From positions 496,001-560,000 of the forward strand of contig NZ_CP109199.1 of assembly GCF_036250065.1 (NCBI RefSeq): a stretch of DNA of 64,000 nucleotides, read 5' to 3'. Below are positions 26,582 through 35,300 of the stretch, piece after piece. Position numbers and translations under genes: made by a program. This DNA comes from Micromonospora sp. NBC_01699 (GTDB taxonomy: Bacteria > Actinomycetota > Actinomycetes > Mycobacteriales > Micromonosporaceae). Position 1 is the stretch's first letter. Every line of letters starts with the position of its first letter. The notes under the pieces were generated by a model that searched no databases, had not been told where the DNA came from, and saw nothing but the letters and a program-made list of their open reading frames with translations.

Positions 26582-26827
26582 TCAATCTAGCGACCTCCTG
26601 CACGGTTGCGGGTCCTTGAGCATCGCTGATCGTTGTTCCGGCCGAAACAGGCCGCAGGTACCCAGCAGGTAGCCGGCGGGTGGGCGCGTGAGTAGCCGTC
26701 TGGGCCGGTCAGTTGACAGACCCTGTTCCTTGGTCAGCCGCACGAGCTCGGCGAGGGCCTTTGCCTCGGTTGCTGGGCTCGGCCTTGGCCGTCCCCAGGT
26801 CATGTCATTCAGTGTCGTGGTCATCAT
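26582..26827 (-). pseudogene. IS256-family transposase N-terminal remnant
   Basis: The open frame starts MMTTTLNDMTWGRP and contains LAELVRLTKEQGLS, the hallmark N-terminal helix of IS256-family transposases (usually continuing LTGPDGLLKQ). An extra base near 26712 shifts the frame: in the +1 frame the expected LTGPDG follows directly and then resemblance ends. The remaining ~350 residues, including the DDE catalytic core, are missing. It is a decayed insertion sequence at the edge of the dpd island. The upstream in-frame extension to 26887 is not needed. Confidence 0.65.
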
Positions 26828-27295
26828 GGCGCCCTCCTCGCCAGGTGCAACGCCCGGTAGGTCGGGTCGGAAAACCGTTAGATCCACAGACCGCGCGAGC
26901 CGCTACGCCACCCGCAACCCGGGTTCGAGGATGTGGTGCGGTGGCCACCCTGCTGTGGGATGGGCGGGATCGACGGCGGTACGGCGGTTGGCCGCGAATC
27001 AGCCGAGGAACTGGAGTCGCGGCTGCGGATCGAGCGGTGGTGCGGGGATGTGCGACGGGGCAGGAGAGGCCGGCCTCTCAACAGCTACGGCACGCATACC
27101 CGCTCCAGTAGACATCGTCGCCGAGGAGCCGTCCTCCATACCTCATCAGTTGCTGATGCCGATAAGTCATAGAAACGCACAGACTGTCCGACATAGTCGC
27201 CTGCGGAAGGTTGAGATTGGCGGAGCCTTCGCGTCAAAACGGCGGGAAGGAAGGTGACTCGGGCGCGGTAGAGCCCCGATCGGAGAGGAAGCACG
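26828..27295. other. Spacer between IS remnant and DUF6907 gene
   Basis: No convincing gene on either strand. The overlapping short frames lack family resemblance. The end contains a good ribosome binding site (GGAGAGGA at 27282-27289) for the next gene. No inverted repeat that would mark an IS end was found by eye. Confidence 0.4.
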
Positions 27296-28648
27296 ATGTC
27301 GAAGAACATGGGCCGGCGGAAGACGGGATCGAAGAACCGTGGGCGGCGCCTTGCGCGGTCACCGCGATCAGTGGCCGTGATCCGCTCGGTTCCGATCGAC
27401 GCCACCACCGCGATGCGTGAATCGCTGCCAGCGGTGAGGCACCTGGTCGGCTCGGACACGGGGCTGTCCGCCCCGGCATCGGCGTTCCGGCCTTTCTGGA
27501 TGGTCGGCCCGGAGCCCACATGGTGCGCCTTCGGTCACTTCAACGACGACAGCCTCGACGACCGGCGCCATGAGAGCGTCACCGCACAGATGCGCCTGTC
27601 ACTGGCCGACGTCTATGACCACGGCGCCAATATCCCCGACGAGCGTAGGTACGAGCCCGCCCGGCTGCATGTCCAACTCGTCCAACGGCTCACCGAGGCA
27701 GAGCCCGCTCTCCGGTTCTACCGCGACCACTGGGCCGAGGAGGTGTGGTTCACCTGCGCCATGGCGGAGGCGGGGGATCTTGCCGACAAGCTCGTCGCCG
27801 CAGCTGAGCGTGGCGAGGAACCCCTTCCGGTCGGACCCCCGTCCGAAGGATCACCCTTCTGGCTGACCACCGCGTGCCCGTCCTGGTGCGAGGAGACGCA
27901 CGACGTCGACGGCTTCTACCAGGACCGCGAGCACGTACCCGATACCTGTGAAGACGTGATGACCAGGGTCGACCTGTGCCTGGAACGCGCGGCCGACGAC
28001 TGCCCCGAGTGGCTCGAACTCATGGTCTTCCGCCACTATCGGGACTCGATCGGGACAGTGGACATGACGAAGTCCGGCTTGCTCGGTATCACTCTCACCC
28101 CTGCGGAAGCCCGTAGCTTGGCCGGCGACCTGCGGCGCCTCGTCCGCGCCGGTCAGGCGCCATCCCTGCCCGAGGTGCCGGACTCGGCCGCGTCGTCGCT
28201 GAAGGGTCCCACGCCGTTACGGCACGAGCGCGGCGAGGCCCGGTACCCCTGCCCGCGTCGCATCTTGTGGTGTAAGGGGCATTCGAAACGAGAGATCCTG
28301 GACGCGCGTAAGCCGGGCAACATCCTTCTGCATTCGATGGTCATGGACTGCGTGTCAGCCGACGGTGACATCGATTCGTATGTCCAGGTCACGTTGGAGC
28401 ACGATGACGACCAGAGCCGGCCGCCGTACGCGTTCCTCACCACCCACTCTGAGGGCGCCGAACTCGGCGTCGTTGGCATCGACAGCCTCATTACGGTCCT
28501 GCGGCGAGCTCGCGCCGCCATCGTCGGCAACGACGCCGGCTTGACCTTGGCGGGCCCGACAACAAGGCCCACGGACCGCATCGGCTCGGCCACGACCAGC
28601 AACAACCAGCGACACCTGGCAGCCCTACGGGCCCCCGACGCTGCGTAA
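27296..28648 (+). CDS. Protein with three DUF6907-like modules
   Basis: A 450-residue cytoplasmic protein of unknown function. After a basic N-terminus (MGRRKTGSKNRGRR) it has three related units, each with a Cys/His start and an Arg-rich terminal helix. Unit one, about residues 70-170, has EPTWCAFGH and ends AGDLADKLVAA. Unit two, about 190-290, has CPSWCEETH, then EARSLAGDLRRLV. Unit three, about 320-420, has ILWCKGHSK, then LITVLRRARAAI. CPSWC...H with a trailing helix is typical of DUF6907, an actinomycete domain often found near integrated elements. The Cys and His could bind zinc. The start is fixed by GGAGAGGA 7 bases upstream. It may be island cargo or belong to a neighbouring element. 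Confidence 0.7.
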   Translation: MSKNMGRRKTGSKNRGRRLARSPRSVAVIRSVPIDATTAMRESLPAVRHLVGSDTGLSAPASAFRPFWMVGPEPTWCAFGHFNDDSLDDRRHESVTAQMRLSLADVYDHGANIPDERRYEPARLHVQLVQRLTEAEPALRFYRDHWAEEVWFTCAMAEAGDLADKLVAAAERGEEPLPVGPPSEGSPFWLTTACPSWCEETHDVDGFYQDREHVPDTCEDVMTRVDLCLERAADDCPEWLELMVFRHYRDSIGTVDMTKSGLLGITLTPAEARSLAGDLRRLVRAGQAPSLPEVPDSAASSLKGPTPLRHERGEARYPCPRRILWCKGHSKREILDARKPGNILLHSMVMDCVSADGDIDSYVQVTLEHDDDQSRPPYAFLTTHSEGAELGVVGIDSLITVLRRARAAIVGNDAGLTLAGPTTRPTDRIGSATTSNNQRHLAALRAPDAA

Positions 28649-29264
28649 ACCAACCAGCGCCTCACCCCGGCTGCCTCGGCGGTGGGTGGTCGCCTGCGCG
28701 CGAATCCAGTGACGTCAGCGCCCATCCACCGCGGCACCTCCGACCGCAGCACCCTCCGGGGCTGCGGTTCGGTTGCTTGAGACGGCCGGCATCCCTCCCG
28801 AAGCGCCCAGCGTCGCCTTCGCTCGGAGGCCAGGGGGCTATTGAGCCGCAGCGATCAGCCGTCAAGGGGGCGGCACCTGTGCACTCCCTGTGGGTGAGGG
28901 TGGCCTCTCAGGGTGGTCCTGTGGCGTATTTGCAGACGCGAGTGTCTGACGACGGGCGTGACCGTTCGTGTCTGCCAACGCCCGAGCAGGCTATGCTGCT
29001 GAAACATCGGTCCGGCCCCGGTTCGTGCCGCAATAGTGGCGAGTTGTTGATCATGCGTGGGAGCGGTGTGGGGGCCGTGGCGATTACCGACGTTCATCGA
29101 GGACTGACGAGGGCTGCCGCTGTTCGGTGACGTGACCATGCGACAAGATCATCAGCCGGCCGTGGGGTCCACGTGGGGTCCCTGGTCGGGGATGCGACGG
29201 CTACCGACGTCTACCGCTCCCCGTCGACGGTTACCGCTCGCAGGCAGGTACCCTGTTGGCTTGC
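28649..29264. other. Non-coding stretch before tRNA-Arg
   Basis: No supportable gene. Short frames on both strands have no recognisable product. Near the right end are short direct repeats (CGTGGGGTCC twice at 29161-29181; TACCGCTC twice between 29213 and 29240). The last part presumably contains the tRNA-Arg promoter. The segment may be the remains of the border of an integrated element. Confidence 0.4.
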
Positions 29265-29340
29265 GCCCTCGTAGCTCAGGGGATAGAGCGTCGGTTTCCT
29301 AAACCGTGTGTCGCAGGTTCGAATCCTGCCGGGGGCACCA
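29265..29340 (+). tRNA. tRNA-Arg (anticodon CCT)
   Basis: The cloverleaf can be drawn by hand. The acceptor stem is GCCCTCG with CGGGGGC and discriminator A. The D-arm GCTC/GAGC has loop AGGGGATA. The anticodon loop TTCCTAA gives CCT, so Arg. The T-arm GCAGG/CCTGC has loop TTCGAAT. CCA is encoded at 29338-29340. The outer anticodon stem pair is a T-T mismatch; the rest pairs well. tRNA 3' ends are common integration targets, and this one has a partial diverged copy 480 bp downstream. Confidence 0.95.
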
Positions 29341-29514
29341 ACGCAAGGCTCTGACCAGCAAAAAGCCAGTCAGGATTTCGAAATCCTTCTATGCGGTTTT
29401 GAATCGTCCCCCGGAATCCCCTCGATAACGCCTATGGGCGATCGGGTTACGGCCGGTCCGCGCCGTGGGATGTCGGATGTTGTCCCTGCGTGTTTGTCCG
29501 GTCCGGTGTGGGTC
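29302..29514 (+). repeat. Direct repeat copy 1 (tRNA-Arg 3' half plus flank)
   Basis: Starts at AACCGTGTGTCG in the anticodon stem and runs through the tRNA 3' end and about 175 bases beyond. Landmarks shared with copy 2 at 29787 are GGTTCGAATCCTGCC, CTATGGGCGATC and the GTCCGGTGTGGG block near the end. The copies are readily alignable but diverged, and small indels separate them. This suggests an old duplication at an integration site. Confidence 0.8.
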
Positions 29515-29786
29515 ATGGTGGTATCGGCGTACCGACCCCCAGACCCGAGGGTCGTAGCCGGTCTTGCTGACGCGCGGGTCGACGTGCACAGGCATCATTG
29601 GAGGATGGTGGGCGCCGTGCGGTGCTCAGAAAGGCGGCACAGTGACCGGTACCGGCATGGCGCCCCCTTTACGGCCTCCAAGCTTCGACAAACAGCGACA
29701 AGCGACCATCACCGCTTGGTGACGTTCTCGCAGCTCAATGCGAAAGCTTGGCAAGCGACGACAAGCTGGACGCCGTGACGGTCGGT
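29341..29786. other. Segment between the two tRNA-derived repeats
   Basis: The first 175 bases belong to repeat copy 1. The rest (about 29515-29786) holds no gene that I can support; an open frame across it (from 29308) encodes no recognisable protein. If the repeats are att sites, this is what remains between them. Confidence 0.4.
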
Positions 29787-29994
29787 AACCGTGTGTCGCT
29801 GGTTCGAATCCTGCCGGGGCACGAACACGATGTCCTGACCTGCAACAAGCCAACCGGGGCCTAGATGTCCGTCGATGCAATGTTGCATCGTCCCCGACCC
29901 CCCGGGTAACACCTATGGGCGATCAGGTTCCAGCTGACCCGTGCTGTGGGGTGTCGAGGCTGCCCCTGCGTATCCATCCGGTCCGGCGTGGGCA
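29787..29994 (+). repeat. Direct repeat copy 2 (defective tRNA-Arg 3' half plus flank)
   Basis: Contains GTCGGT-AACCGTGTGTCG just as in the tRNA but with the anticodon loop bases missing, then GGTTCGAATCCTGCC and a GGGGCAC acceptor end one G short. It is not a functional tRNA. The similarity to copy 1 continues through CTATGGGCGATC to about 29994 and stops exactly where fibronectin-III-like coding sequence begins. Confidence 0.8.
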
Positions 29995-30135
29995 GGGTTC
30001 TACGTCGGCGCCAACAGCACCTCGTTCTACCGCACCGGCCTCGGCTCCCGCCAGACGATCTGTTTCAAGGTCCGGGCCCACAACACGGCGGGCTACTCCG
30101 CCTGGAACAACATCAGCTGCGCCACCACGTACTGA
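29995..30135 (+). pseudogene. 3' stump of a fibronectin type III domain gene
   Basis: The frame ending at TGA 30133-30135 encodes FYVGANSTSFYRTGLG followed by QTICFKVRAHNTAGYSAW and ends SCATTY. This is the last ~45 residues of a fibronectin-III-like domain of the type found at the C-terminus of secreted actinomycete proteins. The upstream part is replaced by repeat copy 2, so the gene is truncated and has no start or signal peptide. An ATG at 29947 or a start at 29941 in the repeat would give a 64-residue product, unlikely to be functional. Confidence 0.6.
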
Positions 30136-30145
30136 CGCGCTGTGC

Positions 30146-30181
30146 CGGTCTTGGCCGCACTGTCTCGTGCGGCCAAGACCG
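30146..30181. terminator. Strong hairpin terminator between convergent genes
   Basis: CGGTCTTGGCCGCAC (30146-30160) and its exact complement (30167-30181) flank a 6-base loop. It is 11 bases after the fibronectin-III stump and 34 bases from the stop of the convergent hydrolase gene, and could terminate both directions. There is no U-tract, as is usual for actinomycetes. Confidence 0.8.
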
Positions 30182-30214
30182 ACGTCTGCACCTGATCTGG
30201 CCGGTCGGTTGTCG

Positions 30215-32101
30215 CTACGGCAGCGAGTTGAGCACGATGGCGCCGATGTCACGGCCGAGTTGGGTGGTGCTCTGGGCGCCGGAACGGTCGTTCATCATGA
30301 CAGCCACCACGATGCCGTCTTCGGGATAGATCCGCAGGTAGGCGAGGGCGCCCGTCCACGAGCCGTCCTTGGCGACCACCTGGTGGCCGTTCTCGACGCC
30401 GGTGCTCCAGCCGTAGGCGTAGCTGCTGTCGGCGTCCGGTGCGGTCCACATGGTGTCCAGCGACGCCTGGGTCAGGATCTGGCCTGCCGCGAGCTTGGCG
30501 CCGAACCGGCCCAGGTCGTACACGTTCGACTGGATCCCGCCGCCGAGGGTTTTCCAGTCCTTGTTCTCGAGCGGCACCTCCGCGTTGCTGGTCGTGTACA
30601 TGGTCATCCGCCGGACGCCGGCGCTCAGGTCTGCCGGGGCGAGAGTGCCGAGACCGTAGGGACTGGTCAGCTTCGTACGCACCAGGTTCTTGATGTTGTC
30701 GCCGCCGGCTGCTTCCAGATCGGCGCCGAGCAGGGTGTATCCCAGGGTGGAGTAGTAGTAGTCCGGAGGCGTGCAGACCAGCGGCTCGTCCCAGAACTCG
30801 TCGGCGGCGGCGAGAGCGGTCGCGTACGGCAGGTTGTTGAAGCCGGACGTGTCGATGTCTCCGTAGTCGCCGACGCAGCCGCGGTTGCTCACCAGGTCGC
30901 CCACGGTGTGGGTGTGGTGCGCCGGCATCGACGGCACGAGATCGCGGCTGTCGTCGTCGAGGTCGACCAGCCCCTGCTCGACCATCCGCATGGTCAGCAC
31001 GCCACCGACGGCTTTGCTCACCGACGCGAGGCCGCCCACGTGCTCGCTGTCCATCCACGTGTTGTCGTCGATGTCGGCGAAGCCGAAGCCGCGCAGGTAT
31101 TTCGCCTGGTTGTCATGGAACACCGCCACGCTGATGCCGGGCACGGCGGTGCTGTCCAGTTCGGCCTGGATCCTGGTGTTGACAGCATTTTTCAACGCCC
31201 AGTCCGGACGGTCGTTGTTCTGCCGCCAGATTCCGGCGTATCGCGCGCCGCCGGCGGTGTCGTACTTGTTGTAGGCCACCAGCCGGTAGCCCTCGTCGGA
31301 GTAGCGGTGCCAGTGGTTGGCGAACATCGCGGCGGTCATGTCGCGGCGTTCGGCCCAGCCGCGGCCGTTGCGGTTCTCCACCCAGATGCCGGCGTAGCGC
31401 TGACCCGCGGTGGTCCGCACCGACTCGAACGTCAACATCCGGTAGTCGCGCTGAAGCTCGGCGAACTTCGTCGAGAACTCAGCGGAGGTGAGATCGCGCC
31501 ACAGCGCCCACGCGAGGCTCTCGGCGTTCTGGACCCAGATCACCGAGTAGCGCAGGCCCTGCGATGTGTCGTACACGTCGATGTCGATGGGCATTCGTCC
31601 GGCGCGGCGCTGCTCGTCGAATTTTGTCGAGAACTCGGCGCTGGTCAGCCCTCTGAACGAGGCCCAGGACAGGTTTTCCACGTTCTCGACCCAGACCCCG
31701 GCGTAGCGACGTGCCCCGCCCACGAGGTAGGTCTCCTGCTCGGTCAGCCGCATTCCCTGGTTGCCGGCCTCGACCCAGGCGGCATGAAACCCTGCGTCGT
31801 CGAGGTCGCGCAGCTCCTTCCAGCCCCGTTTGTCGATGTTCTGCTGCCACACCGAGCCGACCCGATAGGCTCCGCCGGTGGTGTCGATGTCCAGGTCGTC
31901 GATCAGGTAGTTCTTGCTGTGCGTGGCGAACGAGGTCGCGAACTGGGCGCTGGTCTGGTCACGCAACGACAGCCACGAGACCGAGTCCGGATCGAAGATC
32001 GGGGACGGCGCGCCCGGCACTGCCAGTGCTGGCGGGCCGCTCAGCGCCGCGCCGGCCAGGACCGTGGCGAGCACGACCGCCACCCGTCTGCGCATGGTCA
32101 T
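30215..32101 (-). CDS. Secreted serine hydrolase with BTRD1 repeats and beta-lactamase-like domain
   Basis: A 628-residue exported protein. The signal peptide is MTMRRRVAVVLATVLAGAALSGPPALA. Residues ~35-310 contain about six copies of a ~47-residue repeat with the pattern W..R.LTSAEF..KF......Y...D...YDT..G.RYAGIWVEN, the bacterial tandem repeat domain BTRD1. The C-terminal half is a serine beta-lactamase/DD-peptidase fold: SVSK in GGLASVSKAV gives the nucleophile Ser and Lys, YYYSTLGY supplies the Tyr, and GWSTGVENGHQVVAKDGSWTG is the KTG-like region. This architecture is known from polyglycine hydrolases and related secreted esterases/peptidases. The start at ATG 32101 has GGAG about 10 bases upstream. 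Substrate unknown. Confidence 0.85.
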   Translation of the reverse strand: MTMRRRVAVVLATVLAGAALSGPPALAVPGAPSPIFDPDSVSWLSLRDQTSAQFATSFATHSKNYLIDDLDIDTTGGAYRVGSVWQQNIDKRGWKELRDLDDAGFHAAWVEAGNQGMRLTEQETYLVGGARRYAGVWVENVENLSWASFRGLTSAEFSTKFDEQRRAGRMPIDIDVYDTSQGLRYSVIWVQNAESLAWALWRDLTSAEFSTKFAELQRDYRMLTFESVRTTAGQRYAGIWVENRNGRGWAERRDMTAAMFANHWHRYSDEGYRLVAYNKYDTAGGARYAGIWRQNNDRPDWALKNAVNTRIQAELDSTAVPGISVAVFHDNQAKYLRGFGFADIDDNTWMDSEHVGGLASVSKAVGGVLTMRMVEQGLVDLDDDSRDLVPSMPAHHTHTVGDLVSNRGCVGDYGDIDTSGFNNLPYATALAAADEFWDEPLVCTPPDYYYSTLGYTLLGADLEAAGGDNIKNLVRTKLTSPYGLGTLAPADLSAGVRRMTMYTTSNAEVPLENKDWKTLGGGIQSNVYDLGRFGAKLAAGQILTQASLDTMWTAPDADSSYAYGWSTGVENGHQVVAKDGSWTGALAYLRIYPEDGIVVAVMMNDRSGAQSTTQLGRDIGAIVLNSLP

Positions 32102-32195
32102 GATGCACTCCTGACGTCTGATGTGCCTGTCTGGCACAGGTGAGACGAACGAGTGCCTACGGTCCGGCAGTCCATGGGGCGAGCGCTGCCGATCC

Positions 32196-32233
32196 TGAAC
32201 TCGGTTGAACACGGGGGCTGAACATTGTTGAAC
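32196..32233 (+). promoter_or_regulatory. Four TGAAC repeats between divergent genes
   Basis: TGAAC occurs at 32196, 32206, 32219 and 32229, giving two pairs with 10-base spacing. SARP regulators bind short direct repeats about one helical turn apart, so this array between the hydrolase gene and the SARP gene is a plausible operator. A small palindrome (TGTGCC-TGTCT-GGCACA, 32122-32138) lies nearby on the hydrolase side. Confidence 0.45.
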
Positions 32234-32312
32234 AGATGGACCTGTCGGGGCATCGACCGAAGCCGTCAACTTGGCGAACGCGGCGGCTATCGTGTTTCAG
32301 GAGGGTGGCCGG

Positions 32313-35300
32313 ATGACCGACGACAAGGGCATGTCAGACCTGACCCGCATGTTGCGCCAGCTACGGCGGCGCGAGGCGCGGGGGCGGGGCGGCGCGGAGC
32401 TGACCTACCGGGAGTTGGCCACCAGGACGGGTTGGTCACTCGGGATCATCGCGCAGTACTTCTCCGGCAAGTCGCTTCCGCCGGTAGACCGGTTCGACGT
32501 CCTGGTCCGGCTGCTGGGCGCCTCTCCTGCTGAGCTGGGCGTTCTCGCTACGGCGCGGGACAGGGCCGATGACCATCGGCGCGGTCCCACCCCGGCGGCG
32601 GGCGGCGCCACCCCGCATCGTGCCGACGTCAGGCTGCTCGGACCGGTGGAGGTGGTCGGGCCGGGCGGCCGGGCGGCGCTGGTGGGTGTGCGGCAGCGGG
32701 CCCTGATCGGCCTGCTGGCCCTCGAAGCCGGCCGAGTCGTCACCAAGACCCGGCTGGTGGACGCGCTGTGGGGCGAGGCGCCACCCCGGACCGCGATCGA
32801 GAGCCTGTACAGCCATGTCGCACGGGTCCGCAGCTCCCTCGACGCCTGTGGACTGCCGGGCCTGCTGATGACCCGCGCCTCGGGATACGTCCTCGCGGCA
32901 CGGCCCGACGAGGTGGACGTGACCCGCTTTGCCAAACTGGCAGCTCAAGCGCGACCGGCCCTTGCCGACGGCAGGACGGCCGATGCCGCCGCAGGTCTTC
33001 GTGACGCGCTGGCCCTCTGGCGGGGTGACGCGCTGGCCGACGCGCAACCGGCTGGTTGGGGGGCGGCGGAGGTCGACCGGCTGCACGAGATGTGGCTGAG
33101 CGCGCAGGAAGATCTGTTGGACGCACGGCTGCGCCTCGGCGAGCATGTCCTCGCTGTCGATGAGCTGGAAAGGCTGCTCGTCACCCGTCCGGCCCGGGAG
33201 CGACTTGTCGAACTGCTCATGGTCGCCCTCTACCGGGGTGGACGGCACAACGAGGCTGTCGAGGCGTACCAGAGGCTGCGCGGCCATCTTGCCGAGCAGT
33301 TGGGCGTGGAGCCCGGTCCCCGAGCGGCACACGTGTACACAGCCGTGCTGCGCCGGTCCCCCGAGCTTGATCTCGACTCCGGGGTCGCGGCCCGGAGGGG
33401 GATATCCAGACCGGCGCAGCTGCCGTCGCGAGTGGGCCATTTCGTCGGCCGTGACGGGGAACTCGCCGTCCTGGGCGGCCTGCTGAAGGGCTCCGCGAAG
33501 GCCGGTCGGTTGGGTGTGGTGTGCGGCCCGGCAGGCATGGGCAAGACCGCGCTTGCGGTGCAGTGGGCACACCGGGTCGCCGGCAGGTTTCCCGACGGGC
33601 AGCTCTACCTTGACCTGCGCGGCCACGACCCCGCCACCGCGATGCCGGTCGCCGAGGCGCTGGCGCACCTGCTCCGCGGGCTCGATGTGCCGTCCGACCA
33701 GATACCGGCCGATCTGGCCAAGCTGGTCGGCCTGTACCGGTCGGCGCTGCACGACCGGCGCGTCCTGATCCTGCTCGACAACGCCGCCGCAGCTGATCAG
33801 GTGACCTCACTGGTGCCCCCGTCGGGTGGCAGCCTGCTGCTGGCGACCAGCCGCAACCAGCTGGCCGGCCTCGCGGTGGACTACGCCGTGATCAGTGTTG
33901 ACGTCGACGTGCTCTCGGCCGGGGAGGCGCTGACGCTGCTGAGCCGGGTGCTGGGCGTCGACCGCGTCGACCGGGAACAGGCCGCGGCCAGCAAGCTCAT
34001 CGACCTTTGCGGTCGGATGCCCCTGGCCCTGCGGATCGCCGCGGCCAAGCTCGCCACCCGCCCGCCGCGGCCGATCGCGGAGCTCACTGCCGATCTGGCC
34101 GGCGCCGACCGGCTTGCCACCCTGGCCGTCCCAGGGGACTCGCGCAGCATCAGAACCGTCTTCGCTAGCGCCTACCAGGCCCTGAGCCCGGCTGCCGCAT
34201 GCCTGTTCCGCCGAATGGGCCTGCACCCCGGCGCCACGTTCACGCTGGCGCTCGCGGCGGCGGTCGTCGGCGCCTCCGTCGTCCAAGCCCGCAGCGCGCT
34301 CGACGAGCTGGCCGGTGTCCACCTGCTGATCGACATGGGCGCCGGCCGTTACCGCTTTCACGACCTCATCCGCCTCTACGCCGGTGAGCAGGCCGAGTCC
34401 AACGAGGACGAGGTGAGCCGGATCATCGACTGGCACCTGATCGTGGCTGACGCCGCCAACCGGGTGTTCGACCCGGCACGCGACCGGGCGGGACCACTGT
34501 CGGTCCACCCGCCCATCGAAGCCCCGTTCCCCGCCGATCATGACAGCGCGCTGGCCTTCCTCGATGAGGAGCGCGCCAATCTGCTGCCGGTGGTGCGCCA
34601 CGCAGGCGAACAGGGCCACGACCGCGCCGTGTGGCAGCTTGCCTACCTGCTGACCAGCTTCAATCTCGTACGCGGGCACCGGGCCGACCAGGTCGAGATG
34701 TGCCGCTTCGGCCTGGCCGCAGCGCAGCGCCTCGACGACCCGACGGCCGAGGCGCTGATGCGAAGTCTGCTCGGCATGGCCTGCAACGGCACGCAACGTT
34801 ACGCAGAGGCGCTGGAGCACCTGCAACACGCCCTTGCGCTCACCCGGACCGTCGGCGACAAGCGGGGGCAGGGCATGGCGCTCAACAACATCGCCATGGC
34901 GTACGGCCGGTTGGGCCGGCTGGACGCGGCAGCCGACGCGTTCGGTGAGGCCCTGGCGCTGCACACCGCTGACAGCCACCCGCCGGGCATCGCCCTTGCC
35001 CTCAACAACCTCGGTCACATCTACACCCTGATGGGTAGGCCGGAACTCGCCCTCGAGCCGCTGTCGCAGGCGCTCGCGCTCGCCCGGGAAATCGGCCACT
35101 CCCCGCTGGAGGCGTCCGCGCTGCACAGCCTCGGCGAGGTCCACCTCGCCGAGGCTGAGCACGACAATGCGCTCGACTGCTTCACGAAGGTTCTGACGAT
35201 CCGGCGACGGATCGGCGAACGGCGCCGGGAGGCCGAAACGCTCAACCTCATCGGCCTCACCCTCCAGGGTCGTGGCGACCACGCAGCCGCCACCGGACAC

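Noticed and set aside
29781-29821. Second tRNA gene
   Set aside because: It lacks the 5' half and the anticodon loop. It is only a degraded 3' copy.
29915-32143. Long open frame on the plus strand (742 codons) opposite the hydrolase gene
   Set aside because: It is antisense to a gene with a signal peptide, repeats and a catalytic domain. The protein has no family resemblance and reflects third-position GC bias.
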